NCBI GenBank assembly: GCA_018401355.1
Contig: JAGYLD010000001.1
Location: 1-64,000, forward strand
Source of the DNA: Bacteroidales bacterium
Lineage (GTDB): Bacteria > Bacteroidota > Bacteroidia > Bacteroidales > B18-G4
DNA: 64,000 nt
Reading direction: 5' to 3'
Shown: positions 9,886 through 19,167 of the stretch, piece after piece
Layout of the letters: the number at the start of each line of letters is the position of its first letter
Position numbering within the stretch: position 1 is the stretch's first letter
Position numbers and translations under genes: made by a program
The notes under the pieces: model-generated
What the model saw: only the letters and a program-made list of their open reading frames with translations
What the model was told of the DNA's origin: nothing
The model's database searches: none

Positions 9886-10701
9886 ATGTACACGAAAGAA
9901 GAAATTTTTGAAAGACTATGGAAGGATTATTCAGAACTCAACCCCTCGGCAAAAAGAATTTATGATTTGTTTATCGCGGAAGGAGAAACCGTGGTCAATG
10001 ACCATATTGCCTTTCGTACTTTCAACCACTCAAAAGTTAATGTTGATGTTTTGTCTAAGGTATTTTTAAATGCCGGTTATGAGTTTAAACAGGATTACCA
10101 TTTTGAAACAAAAAAACTTTATGCCAAGCATTTTGAACACAAAAAGGACCCTGATGCACCGAGGATATTCATTTCTGAGTTAAAACTCGAACTGTGCAGT
10201 AAATTTTTGCAAATTGCCGTTCAGGATTTAATAAACAGATTATCCAGAGATATCCTGAAACCCACAAGCCTTGTTTTCTCTGGCAACTCCTGGGGCACAC
10301 CTTCTTACGAAACATACACAAAGCTCAGGGAAGAATCCGAATATGCTGCGTGGTTATATGTTTTTGGCTTCAGGGCCAATCATTTTACTGTAAGCGTAAA
10401 CCATCTTAAAAAATATAATTCCCTTGAAAAGGTAAACCAACTTCTTAAAAACAATGGTTTTCTTATCAATGATTCTGGTGGAGAGATAAAAGGAAGTCCG
10501 AAACAGCTTTTGGAACAATCCAGCATTAAGGCAGATCATATTTCCATGGAGTTCAAGGATGGTGTTAAAGAAATACCGGGATGTTACTATGAATTTGCTA
10601 AAAGATATTCCGATGAATACGGGAAGCTCTATTCCGGTTTTATTGCCAAATCTGCTGACAAGATCTTCGAGAGCACTGATTACTACGACAAGAAAAAATG
10701 A
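9886..10701 (+). CDS. DUF1338 (2-oxoadipate dioxygenase/decarboxylase-like, HglS-like VOC superfamily)
   Basis: Family appearance: VNDHIAFRTFN, AKHFEHKKDPDAPRIFISELK, FGFRANHFTVSVNHLKKYNSLEKVN, ADHISMEFKDGVKEIPGCYYEFAKRY. Confidence 0.8.
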   Translation: MYTKEEIFERLWKDYSELNPSAKRIYDLFIAEGETVVNDHIAFRTFNHSKVNVDVLSKVFLNAGYEFKQDYHFETKKLYAKHFEHKKDPDAPRIFISELKLELCSKFLQIAVQDLINRLSRDILKPTSLVFSGNSWGTPSYETYTKLREESEYAAWLYVFGFRANHFTVSVNHLKKYNSLEKVNQLLKNNGFLINDSGGEIKGSPKQLLEQSSIKADHISMEFKDGVKEIPGCYYEFAKRYSDEYGKLYSGFIAKSADKIFESTDYYDKKK

Positions 10702-13631
10702 CAAAACCCACCACGGAACAGCTCAATCTATTAGGCTCCCAACTGGATGGCGACCTTTACCATGATTTAAGTTTCCGTCTTATGCATGCAACAGATGCTT
10801 CTGTATACAGGCAGGTACCCCTGGCTGTAGCCAGGCCCAGGAATGCAGAAGACATCAGAAAACTCATTCTTTTTGCAGGCAAAAACAACCTTTCATTAAT
10901 ACCTCGTGCCGCCGGCACATCTCTTGCAGGCCAGGTTGTTGGAGAAGGAATTGTTGTTGACATCTCAAAATACATGAACCGCATCCTTGAACTCAACGAG
11001 GAAGAACATTGGGTGCGTGTTGAACCGGGTGTTATAAGGGATGAGTTAAACCTTTTTCTCAAAGACAAAGGATTGTTCTTTGGTCCGGAAACATCTACAT
11101 CAAACCGCTGCACCATCAGTGGCATGCTGGGCAACAATGCATGCGGGGCCCATTCACTTATTTATGGAAGCACCAGGGACCATACCATTGCTGTAAAAGC
11201 CATCCTGAGTAACGGAGAAGATGCTGAATTTGGTCCGGTTAGCAGGAATGAATTCCTTAAAAAATCGAATGAGAAGAGTTTCACAGGGGGCCTATACAGA
11301 AACATTGCAGAGATACTTTCCCTCCCTGAAAACCAGGAGGAGATAAAAAAGCACTATCCTGACCCAAGGATAAAAAGGAGAAATACAGGCTACTCCATAG
11401 ACTTGCTTCTAAACACCAATACATTTACCGTTAACGACAGGCCTTTCAATTTCAGCACCTTATTAGCAGGATCAGAAGGAACGCTGGCCTTCATTACTGA
11501 AATCAAACTCAACCTGGTACCATTACCTCCAAAGGAATCGGGTTTGCTATGCATACATTTCAAAGAGCTTCCCGAGGCTTTCAAAGGCAACCTCATAGCG
11601 CTGAAACATAAACCTGGTGCTATTGAATTAATGGACAACAAGATCCTGAGGCTTACTGAGAAAAATATTGGGTTACGGGAAAACCGGTTTTTTCTTAAAG
11701 GGGATCCGGGAGCTATTTTGATCATTGAATTTGCCAGGGAAACGAAGGCAGAAGTTGAAAAGCAGATGACCATCCTGGAAAATGAAATGAAAGAAAGCGG
11801 GCTGGGATACCATTATCCAAGGATCTTTGGCAATGACATCCCAAAGGTATGGGACTTAAGAAAAGCAGGACTTGGCGTGCTTTCAAACCTTCCTGGTGAT
11901 GCCAAACCTGTTTCGGTTATAGAAGATACGGCCGTTCATCCTGAGGTTTTGCCTGAATACATGGATGATTTTGGCAAACTCATGCAAAAACATAATCTTG
12001 AATGTGTTTACCATGCCCATATAGCTACCGGAGAACTCCATTTGCGACCAATTTTGAACCTGAAAGACACCAAAGATGTAGAGCTTTTCAGAACCATTGC
12101 GGAAGAAACTGCCAGACTGGTAAAAAAATATAAAGGTTCCTTAAGCGGAGAACATGGAGATGGACGCTTAAGAGGCGAATTCATCCCACTGATGGTGGGA
12201 GAAAGCAACTATAAACTCCTTGAGAGCATCAAAGATGCCTGGGATCCTAACGGCATTTTTAATCCGGGGAAAATTGTCCAGACACCTGATATGCGCACAA
12301 ACCTGAGGTACAAACCCGGACAGAAGACAAAGGAAATATCCACAATATTTGATTTTTCCAAAGACCGGGGCATTATCAGGGCAACTGAAAAATGTAATGG
12401 ATCCGGTGACTGCAGAAAATCAGAGATTATCGGTGGAACAATGTGCCCCAGTTACATGGGCTCACGGGATGAAAATACCACCACAAGGGCCAGGGCCAAT
12501 ATACTTCGTGAATTCCTGAGTAATAATGAGAAGAAGAATCCATTTGATCACAAAGAGATATATGAGGTCATGGACCTTTGCCTGAGTTGCAAAGGTTGCA
12601 AGTCTGAATGCCCGTCGAATGTCGATATTACAAAATACAAAGCCGAATTTCTGCAGCATTATTATGATGCACATGGAATACCTATCAGGACCAGGCTTAT
12701 TGCCTACATTTCCCATATTAACAGGCTGGGAATGCCATTTTATCCAATATTCAACTTCTTTCTTGGCAATAAATATATTTCAACTCTTCTGAAGAAAGCA
12801 CTTGGATTTGCGCCAAAACGCTCTATCCCTTTGTTATACAAAACCACCCTAAGGGCCTGGATGAAACGGAACGGAAATAAGATTACCGGAGTATGTAAGG
12901 GGAAGGTATTTCTGTTTGCCGATGAATTCACCCAATACAATGACACCACAATAGGCATCAAAGCGATAAAACTGCTAAATGCACTGGGTTATGAAGTAGA
13001 GATACCAAAACACCAATACAGTGGCAGGACTTTTCTCTCAAAAGGCCTTGTCAGAAAAGCCAAAAAGTATGCCACAAAAAATGTTGAATTGCTCCATAGA
13101 TTGGTTAATGAAAAGCATCCATTGATCGGGATTGAGCCATCCGGCATTTTGACATTCAGGGATGAATATCCTGAGCTTGTTGACCAGCCACTCAAAGATA
13201 AAGCCATCAAGCTTGCGAAACACTGCCTGATGTTTGATGAGTTTATTGAGCTGGAGCTCAGGAAGGGAAACATAAACAAGAAAATGTTTACTTCCGATCC
13301 AAAGAAAATAAAGCTTCACGGACACTGTTATCAAAAATCGCTTGCTTCCACCAAACCCACACATGTTATGCTTACCATCCCCGAAAACTATGAAGTGGTA
13401 GAGATTAAATCAGGATGCTGTGGTATGGCTGGTTCATTTGGATACGAAAAAGAACATTATGATCTTTCAATGAAAGTGGGAGAGCTGGTTTTGTTCCCGG
13501 AAGTCAGAAGTTCAGATGAAAAAATTATCATTGCGGCGCCAGGCACAAGTTGCCGCCATCAGATTCTTGATGGCACCGGTAAAGAGGCCAGGCATCCCGT
13601 TGAAATATTATATGAGGCCATCAGGAATTAG
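10698..13631 (+). CDS. FAD-linked oxidase with C-terminal 4Fe-4S and CCG domains (YdiJ / D-2-hydroxyglutarate dehydrogenase-like)
   Basis: PRAAGTSLAGQVVGEGIVVDISKYMN FAD-binding; GSEGTLAFITE; LSGEHGDGRLRGEFI; CLSCKGCKSECPSNVD Fe-S cluster; GCCGMAGSFGYEKEHYD CCG domain. Confidence 0.85.
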   Translation: MTKPTTEQLNLLGSQLDGDLYHDLSFRLMHATDASVYRQVPLAVARPRNAEDIRKLILFAGKNNLSLIPRAAGTSLAGQVVGEGIVVDISKYMNRILELNEEEHWVRVEPGVIRDELNLFLKDKGLFFGPETSTSNRCTISGMLGNNACGAHSLIYGSTRDHTIAVKAILSNGEDAEFGPVSRNEFLKKSNEKSFTGGLYRNIAEILSLPENQEEIKKHYPDPRIKRRNTGYSIDLLLNTNTFTVNDRPFNFSTLLAGSEGTLAFITEIKLNLVPLPPKESGLLCIHFKELPEAFKGNLIALKHKPGAIELMDNKILRLTEKNIGLRENRFFLKGDPGAILIIEFARETKAEVEKQMTILENEMKESGLGYHYPRIFGNDIPKVWDLRKAGLGVLSNLPGDAKPVSVIEDTAVHPEVLPEYMDDFGKLMQKHNLECVYHAHIATGELHLRPILNLKDTKDVELFRTIAEETARLVKKYKGSLSGEHGDGRLRGEFIPLMVGESNYKLLESIKDAWDPNGIFNPGKIVQTPDMRTNLRYKPGQKTKEISTIFDFSKDRGIIRATEKCNGSGDCRKSEIIGGTMCPSYMGSRDENTTTRARANILREFLSNNEKKNPFDHKEIYEVMDLCLSCKGCKSECPSNVDITKYKAEFLQHYYDAHGIPIRTRLIAYISHINRLGMPFYPIFNFFLGNKYISTLLKKALGFAPKRSIPLLYKTTLRAWMKRNGNKITGVCKGKVFLFADEFTQYNDTTIGIKAIKLLNALGYEVEIPKHQYSGRTFLSKGLVRKAKKYATKNVELLHRLVNEKHPLIGIEPSGILTFRDEYPELVDQPLKDKAIKLAKHCLMFDEFIELELRKGNINKKMFTSDPKKIKLHGHCYQKSLASTKPTHVMLTIPENYEVVEIKSGCCGMAGSFGYEKEHYDLSMKVGELVLFPEVRSSDEKIIIAAPGTSCRHQILDGTGKEARHPVEILYEAIRN

Positions 13632-14544
13632 GTATCAGGATGACCTTTCCATCATCGGCCAGCATTGTTTCCTTAAACACTTCCTGAGCTTCCTCAAGCA
13701 TCGGCATCAATGTTTTGTACCGGGCTGAATAATGTCCGATCATCAGTTTTTTCACATTCGCTTTGGAGGCGATCATTGCAGCCTGCCTGGCTGTTGAATG
13801 ATATTTATCCGCAGCATCCTGAGCTTTGTCATCCATAAAGGTTGCCTCATGATACAACAAATCCACATCCCTGACAACCGGTATCAATGGTTCGTGGTAA
13901 GCCGTATCCGAACAATAAGCATAGGATCTGGGAGGTGGCGCTGCAACAGTAATCTCGTCATTGGAATATATCTCTCCCTGATCATCTGTGTAATCTTCAC
14001 CATTTTTTATCCGTTGCAGGTCTTCATGCGAAATGGACTTCTGTTCCAGAAAATCCTTTTTAATGTTTGGCTTACTTCTTTTCTCTCTGAACAAATAACC
14101 ATTCACAGGGAAATTATGGTTTAAAGGAAAGGATTCAACTGTCACGAATTCGTTCTCCAGGATCACTTCGTGCTTATCCGGATCAATAGCAACAAATTTA
14201 AGTGGATACCTCAGAACAGTATTGGATGCTTCAAGTTGCTTATCAATGATGTCTTTTAATTTTGCATGGGCAAAGAGGTAAAGCTCATTGGTCCTGCCAA
14301 GAAGATGAAGTGTTGTGATCAAACCAAACAGACCATAATAATGATCACCATGCAAATGAGAAATAAAAATATGATTGATACGCTGAAACCGCACTCTGTT
14401 CTTCCGCAATTGCAACTGGGTTCCCTCTGCACAGTCCATTAAATACAATTTTTCATGTATATTAATTAGTTGGGCGCTCGGGTTTCTATGCAACAATGGA
14501 ATAGCAGCCCCACTACCCAAAACTGTCACCGCAAAAGTCTTCAT
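13621..14544 (-). CDS. rnz: Ribonuclease Z
   Basis: LGSGAAIPLLHRNPSAQLI, FISHLHGDHYYGLFGLITTLHLLGR, YCSDTAYHEPLIP, HSTARQAAMIASKANVKKLMIGHYSARY. Confidence 0.95.
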   Translation of the reverse strand: MKTFAVTVLGSGAAIPLLHRNPSAQLINIHEKLYLMDCAEGTQLQLRKNRVRFQRINHIFISHLHGDHYYGLFGLITTLHLLGRTNELYLFAHAKLKDIIDKQLEASNTVLRYPLKFVAIDPDKHEVILENEFVTVESFPLNHNFPVNGYLFREKRSKPNIKKDFLEQKSISHEDLQRIKNGEDYTDDQGEIYSNDEITVAAPPPRSYAYCSDTAYHEPLIPVVRDVDLLYHEATFMDDKAQDAADKYHSTARQAAMIASKANVKKLMIGHYSARYKTLMPMLEEAQEVFKETMLADDGKVILIPNS

Positions 14545-14560
14545 AGCTTAGGGTGTTGAG

Positions 14561-14591
14561 AAAAAAAATCCTCCTTGCGGAGGACTTTTTT
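14561..14591 (-). terminator. Intrinsic terminator downstream of rpsA
   Basis: Stem tcctcc/ggagga (14569-14574 / 14579-14584), 4-nt loop, flanked by A8 and T6 tracts (T-tract on both strands). Confidence 0.8.
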
Positions 14592-14592
14592 C

Positions 14593-16911
14593 TTATTCAT
14601 CGTTTTCGGGTTTCTCTTTTTCCTTTGGATCCTTTTTGGCCTTTTGTTCTTCCTGCTCAATCTCTTCCTTCAGATGGGCCAATGCTTCAAGGTCACCCAG
14701 GGTGGTCCTTTCCATTTTATCCTGAAGCTTTCTCACAGCATTTTTTGTCTCACGCTGTGCAGTTTTCGCACGAGCAGTCTCCTTGGCTTTTTCGGCCTGG
14801 ACTTTATCCTGGTGTGTCTTACTGTGCGACAGGATGATCTTCTTATTATCTTTCGAAAACTCAATCACCATAAAATCAAGTGTCTCATCAGCTTTACAAG
14901 TGGATCCATCCTCTTTGGCAAGGTGCCTGTTTGGAACAAATCCTTCAACACCATATGGCAAAGAAACAACTGCTCCTTTATCATTCGTACTGATGATGGT
15001 ACCTTTATGAATAGAGTTAACCGTAAAGATCGATTCAAACACATCCCATGGATTTTCTTCCAGTTGTTTATGTCCGAGGCTCAATCTTCTATTTTCTACA
15101 TCTACCTCAAGAACAATCACCTCAATTTCTTCACCAATCTTTGTGAATTCAGCAGGATGCTTGATCTTCTTGGACCATGAAAGGTCAGAGATATGTATCA
15201 GGCCATCAACACCTTCTTCAAGCTCAACAAAGATCCCAAAGTTTGTAAAGTTCCTTACAATGGCCTTATGCTTTGAGTTTTTGGGGTATTTTTCCATGAT
15301 GTTTTCCCATGGATCCGGAATAAGCTGCTTCATGCCCAGAGACATTTTTCTTTCTTCTCTGTCCAGTGTCAGAATAACACCTTCAACCTCATCTCCGACT
15401 TTTAAAAAGTCCTGAGCAGTGCGCAAGTGCTGTGACCATGACATTTCAGAAACATGGATCAGACCTTCAACGCCTGGTGCTATTTCAATAAAAGCACCGT
15501 AATCAGCGATAACAACTACCTTACCCTTAACCTTATCACCTACGCTGAGGTTCGGATCGAGTGAATCCCATGGATGTGGGGTAAGCTGCTTGAGACCCAG
15601 GGCGATACGTTTTTTCTCATCATCAAAGTCGAGGATAACAACCTTGATCTTCTCATCCAGATTGACAATTTCTTCCGGATGGTTGATCCTTCCCCATGAA
15701 AGGTCTGTAATATGTATAAGACCATCGACACCTCCAAGGTCAACAAATACACCATAAGATGTAATATTTTTAACGGTTCCCTCAAGAACCTGACCTTTTT
15801 CAAGCTTGGTCATGATCTCTGCCTTCTGCTGTTCAAGTTCAGCCTCTATAAGTGCTTTATGAGAAACAACTACGTTCTTGAATTCATGGTTGATCTTCAC
15901 CACTTTAAATTCCATGGTTTTATCAACATACATATCATAGTCACGTATTGGCTTCACATCAATTTGAGAGCCGGGGAGGAAAGCTTCGATTCCAAAAACA
16001 TCAACAATCAAACCACCTTTGGTCCTGCATTTCACATAACCCTGAATGATGGTATCGTTGTCGAATGCTTCGTTTATACGTTCCCAGGATTTCAGAATTC
16101 TGGCTTTTTTGTGAGACAATACCAATTGACCGGTAGTGTCTTCCTGGCTTTCAACATACACTTCGATGGTGTCTCCAACTTTCAGGTCTTCCTTGTAACG
16201 CAGTTCGTTAAGAGGAATAACCCCATCAGATTTGAAACCAATGTTAACAACAACTTCGCGGTTGTTTAAACCTACAACAGTCCCATCTATCACTTCATGT
16301 TCTACAATGGAGCTTAAGGTTTTGTCATAGATCTCTTCAAGCCTTTCCCGTTCTTTTTCGGAGTATACATCCTGCTTTTTGCCAACAGTATCCCAGTTAA
16401 ATTCATCTGGTTTGGCATCTTCTTCTTTTTCAGATGCAGGTTGCTCTGGTTTTTCTTCTGCTTCTACCGTAGTTTCTGACTCTTCCTTTATTTCCTCAGT
16501 TTTTTCTTCAGCTTTTGCTTCGGGTTCTTCCTTTTCTTCCTGGGGCTTTTCTTCAGCTTTTGCTTCGGGCTCTTCCTTTTCTTCCTGGGGCTTTTCTTCA
16601 GCTTTTGCTTTGGGCTCTTCCTTTTCAGGTGCTTTTTCCTCGGCTTTTACTTCAGCTTTTGCTTCAGCAACGGGTTCAGTCTTTTCTTTGGCATCTTCCT
16701 GTTTTGCTTCTACAGGTTCTTCCTTGCCGGTTGATTCCGGCTTTTTTGTTTCGTCAACAACCTCTTCCTTCTTTTCTTCAGAAGCGGGAGTTTCAGCTTC
16801 AACCTTCTTTTCTTCAACTGTTTCGTTCTTTTCTTCGGAAACTTTCTGCTGGTCCTTTACTTCTTCAGCCTTACCATTCTCATTGTTAACTTTTTCCTGA
16901 TTATCAGTCAT
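14593..16911 (-). CDS. rpsA: 30S ribosomal protein S1 with a long acidic/Lys-rich N-terminal extension
   Basis: Multiple S1 motifs, e.g. VKNITSYGVFVDLGGVDGLIHITDLSWGRINHP, VRNFTNFGIFVELEEGVDGLIHISDLSWSKKIKHP; about 170-aa Glu/Lys/Ala/Pro extension before NWDTVGKK. Confidence 0.93.
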   Translation of the reverse strand: MTDNQEKVNNENGKAEEVKDQQKVSEEKNETVEEKKVEAETPASEEKKEEVVDETKKPESTGKEEPVEAKQEDAKEKTEPVAEAKAEVKAEEKAPEKEEPKAKAEEKPQEEKEEPEAKAEEKPQEEKEEPEAKAEEKTEEIKEESETTVEAEEKPEQPASEKEEDAKPDEFNWDTVGKKQDVYSEKERERLEEIYDKTLSSIVEHEVIDGTVVGLNNREVVVNIGFKSDGVIPLNELRYKEDLKVGDTIEVYVESQEDTTGQLVLSHKKARILKSWERINEAFDNDTIIQGYVKCRTKGGLIVDVFGIEAFLPGSQIDVKPIRDYDMYVDKTMEFKVVKINHEFKNVVVSHKALIEAELEQQKAEIMTKLEKGQVLEGTVKNITSYGVFVDLGGVDGLIHITDLSWGRINHPEEIVNLDEKIKVVILDFDDEKKRIALGLKQLTPHPWDSLDPNLSVGDKVKGKVVVIADYGAFIEIAPGVEGLIHVSEMSWSQHLRTAQDFLKVGDEVEGVILTLDREERKMSLGMKQLIPDPWENIMEKYPKNSKHKAIVRNFTNFGIFVELEEGVDGLIHISDLSWSKKIKHPAEFTKIGEEIEVIVLEVDVENRRLSLGHKQLEENPWDVFESIFTVNSIHKGTIISTNDKGAVVSLPYGVEGFVPNRHLAKEDGSTCKADETLDFMVIEFSKDNKKIILSHSKTHQDKVQAEKAKETARAKTAQRETKNAVRKLQDKMERTTLGDLEALAHLKEEIEQEEQKAKKDPKEKEKPENDE
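16506..16625 (-). repeat. 45-bp tandem repeat (2 full copies plus a partial) encoding EEPEAKAEEKPQEEK in the rpsA N-terminal extension
   Basis: Units 16506-16550 and 16551-16595 are near identical (cttcagcttttgcttcggg[t/c]tcttccttttcttcctggggctttt); partial third copy to about 16625. Confidence 0.9.
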
Positions 16912-17171
16912 TAAAAATAAATTTGTATAGACCTGAAAGATTAAAGGGTTAAAAAAATCAACAGATCCAGAGGTTAAACATACGTTTGTTTATTACTTTT
17001 TTTTGAAATACACAGCTTTAACGCGACCATTCACCCTTTAAAAATGGCGTGCAAAATTACAAAACATATTCGAGAATAAAAAATATTGCAAATCCCATCT
17101 TAAAATATATAAGGCGAACAATCATTTTGGTTATTGGTTATATTTGCAGCGCAATCATTATTTGAGATATT

Positions 17172-18269
17172 ATGGCATTAAAATGCGGGATCATTGGCAT
17201 AACAAATACCGGGAAGACAACTATATTCAATTGTATTTCCAGTTCAAAGGCTCAGGCAAGCAACTTTGCCTTCAGTGCCACAAAATCAAATATTGGCACC
17301 GTGAATGTTCCTGATGATCGTCTTTATAAAATAGACAACATCATTAAATCTGCCAAAGTAGTTCCGGCCACGATGGAAATCATTGATATTCCAGGTCTGG
17401 CAAAAGGAGCAAGCAAGGGTGAAGGTGTTGGGAACAAGTTCTTATCGGACATTCAGCAGGCCGATGCCATTATCCACGTTATTCGTTGCTTCGATGATCC
17501 GGACCTCCCACACATTGAAGGGTCTGTTGATCCTGTCCGCGACCGTGAAATTGTCGATCTTGAACTTCAGGTCCGTGACCTTGAGATGGTTGAAAGGAAA
17601 ATCGAAAGAACGGAAAAGGTTGCCAAATCAGGTGATAAGGATGCAAAGAAGGAATTGGAGATCCTGCAGGTTTATAAAGAACATTTTGAAAATTTCCAAT
17701 CGGCCCGGACAGTCCCTCTTTCCGCAGAACAAAAAAATGTTGTAAAAGACCTCCTCCTGTTGTCTGATAAGCCAGTCATGTATGTCTGCAATGTAGATGA
17801 CGCTTCAGCAATTGATGACAATCAATATGTAAAAGATTTAAAAAATGCCGTTCAAGATGAAAACACTGAGGTTCTTACCCTGGCCGGCAAATTGGAATCA
17901 GAGATTGCTGAGCTTGAGGATCATGATGACAGAAGAGAATTCCTGGAAGATGCCGGATTAAAAGAACCCGGAGTCAACAAACTGATCCGTTCTGCATACA
18001 GCCTTTTAAACCTTCAATCATTTTTTACTGCAGGACCCAAGGAAGTTCGTGCATGGACAATCCGGAAGGGCATGAAAGCACCACAGGCAGCCGGAGTCAT
18101 ACACAGCGACCTGGAAAGGGGCTTTATCCGGGCAGAAGTTATGAAGTACGAAGACTTTATAACGCTTGGCTCAGAACAAGCTTGTAAAGAAAAAGGGAAA
18201 TTTCATGTGGAAGGGAAAAACTATGTCGTAGAAGAAGGAGACATCCTGCATATCAGGTTCAATGTATAA
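17172..18269 (+). CDS. ychF: YchF/Obg-family ATPase (DUF933 C-terminus)
   Basis: MALKCGIIGITNTGKTTIFN P-loop, DIPGLAKGASKGEGVGNKFLSDI, TAGPKEVRAWTIRKGMKAPQAAGVIHSDLERGFIRAEVMKYEDF. Confidence 0.93.
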   Translation: MALKCGIIGITNTGKTTIFNCISSSKAQASNFAFSATKSNIGTVNVPDDRLYKIDNIIKSAKVVPATMEIIDIPGLAKGASKGEGVGNKFLSDIQQADAIIHVIRCFDDPDLPHIEGSVDPVRDREIVDLELQVRDLEMVERKIERTEKVAKSGDKDAKKELEILQVYKEHFENFQSARTVPLSAEQKNVVKDLLLLSDKPVMYVCNVDDASAIDDNQYVKDLKNAVQDENTEVLTLAGKLESEIAELEDHDDRREFLEDAGLKEPGVNKLIRSAYSLLNLQSFFTAGPKEVRAWTIRKGMKAPQAAGVIHSDLERGFIRAEVMKYEDFITLGSEQACKEKGKFHVEGKNYVVEEGDILHIRFNV

Positions 18270-18279
18270 AAAAACCCCA

Positions 18280-18307
18280 GATCTGAGATCTGAGGTCTGA
18301 TATCTGA
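18280..18307. repeat. Short 7-bp tandem array (gatctga/gatctga/ggtctga/tatctga)
   Basis: Read directly in the intergenic gap after ychF: gatctgagatctgaggtctgatatctga. Confidence 0.8.
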
Positions 18308-18317
18308 GTTCTTCAAT

Positions 18318-19028
18318 CTAATACGGAAGTGTATATGCGGCTCCAAAGCCGATCACGAATGAAAATGTCTTCACTTTATTGTTGTTGCTTGCATCAGGGA
18401 TGTTAACCAATCCAAGGTTAATTCTCATATCTGCAAATGCCTTTAGGTTCTGGATCACCTCATAAGCAAAACCGCCACCTATAAGCCATCCAAAATCCAG
18501 TGTTTTATAATTGTCCTTATATTTTTCTGTCTTTGTTACGACCTGTGGAGGGGCAAATGGATTTTGCGGATCATAAATCAAATCCTGGTATGTAAACTCC
18601 TTGTCACCATCAACCCTGACTCCCATCAGGAATCCAACAAAAAAACCGGTGTTTGCAAAAACACTCATCTTATCATTTAAACCGAAATCACCTCTTGCCA
18701 TAAAAGGAATGGTGAAGTAATTTAACCCAAGCTTACTTGTAACACCACCGGCTTTAAATTTTGCACCTTTACCTTCCAGGTTTAACTCCACCTGGGCAGA
18801 TATCATATCTGTGAACTTATAATTACCATGTACACCAAACTGAAATCCTGTACCAATCTTATTATTGCTTACATCGCTACCATAAAGATTTTTAAATACG
18901 GGCCCAAACTTAGCACCAGCTGAAAGCTTTCCTCCGGAAGAACCCGAAACACTTGCTACTTCCATTTCCTGAGAATACGCCAATATGGCAATGGCCATAA
19001 CCATAATAAAAATCAATGTTCTTTTCAT
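18318..19028 (-). CDS. Outer-membrane beta-barrel protein (porin-like/PorT-like family)
   Basis: Signal peptide MKRTLIFIMVMAIAILAYSQE; alternating beta pattern AGAKFGPVFKNLYG...FGVHGNYKFTDMISAQVELNLEGKGAKF; C-terminal aromatic region. Confidence 0.75.
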   Translation of the reverse strand: MKRTLIFIMVMAIAILAYSQEMEVASVSGSSGGKLSAGAKFGPVFKNLYGSDVSNNKIGTGFQFGVHGNYKFTDMISAQVELNLEGKGAKFKAGGVTSKLGLNYFTIPFMARGDFGLNDKMSVFANTGFFVGFLMGVRVDGDKEFTYQDLIYDPQNPFAPPQVVTKTEKYKDNYKTLDFGWLIGGGFAYEVIQNLKAFADMRINLGLVNIPDASNNNKVKTFSFVIGFGAAYTLPY

Positions 19029-19107
19029 AATACTGTTTTTAAATTGTTTTTAACAAAAATAAGAAAAAGTAATATTCAACGCTTTATTAATTATTAACAA
19101 TGGTCAA

Positions 19108-19150
19108 TTAAAAAAAAGAGGCAGAAGTTCGTTTGAACACAGCCTCTTTT
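19108..19150 (-). terminator. Intrinsic terminator downstream of clpB
   Basis: aaagaggc (about 19115-19122) pairs with gcctcttt (19142-19149); inner gttc/gaac stem; T-rich tract on the minus-strand 3' side. Confidence 0.75.
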
Positions 19151-19167
19151 ATACAATGCATGTTATT

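Noticed and set aside
14575-15180. 201-aa + strand ORF
   Set aside because: Antisense to clear S1 domains and has no recognisable domain; low-complexity Phe/Leu pattern from Lys/Glu codons.
16379-16900. 173-aa + strand ORF (MPTVSQLNSSGLASSSFSDAGCSGFSS...)
   Set aside because: Antisense to the low-complexity rpsA extension; Ser/Phe-rich composition is the reverse complement of GAA/AAG/GCA codons, so it is an artefact. The same applies to 16515-16889.
18280-18307. CRISPR-like repeat
   Set aside because: Only four 7-bp units with no spacers and no cas genes in the window.
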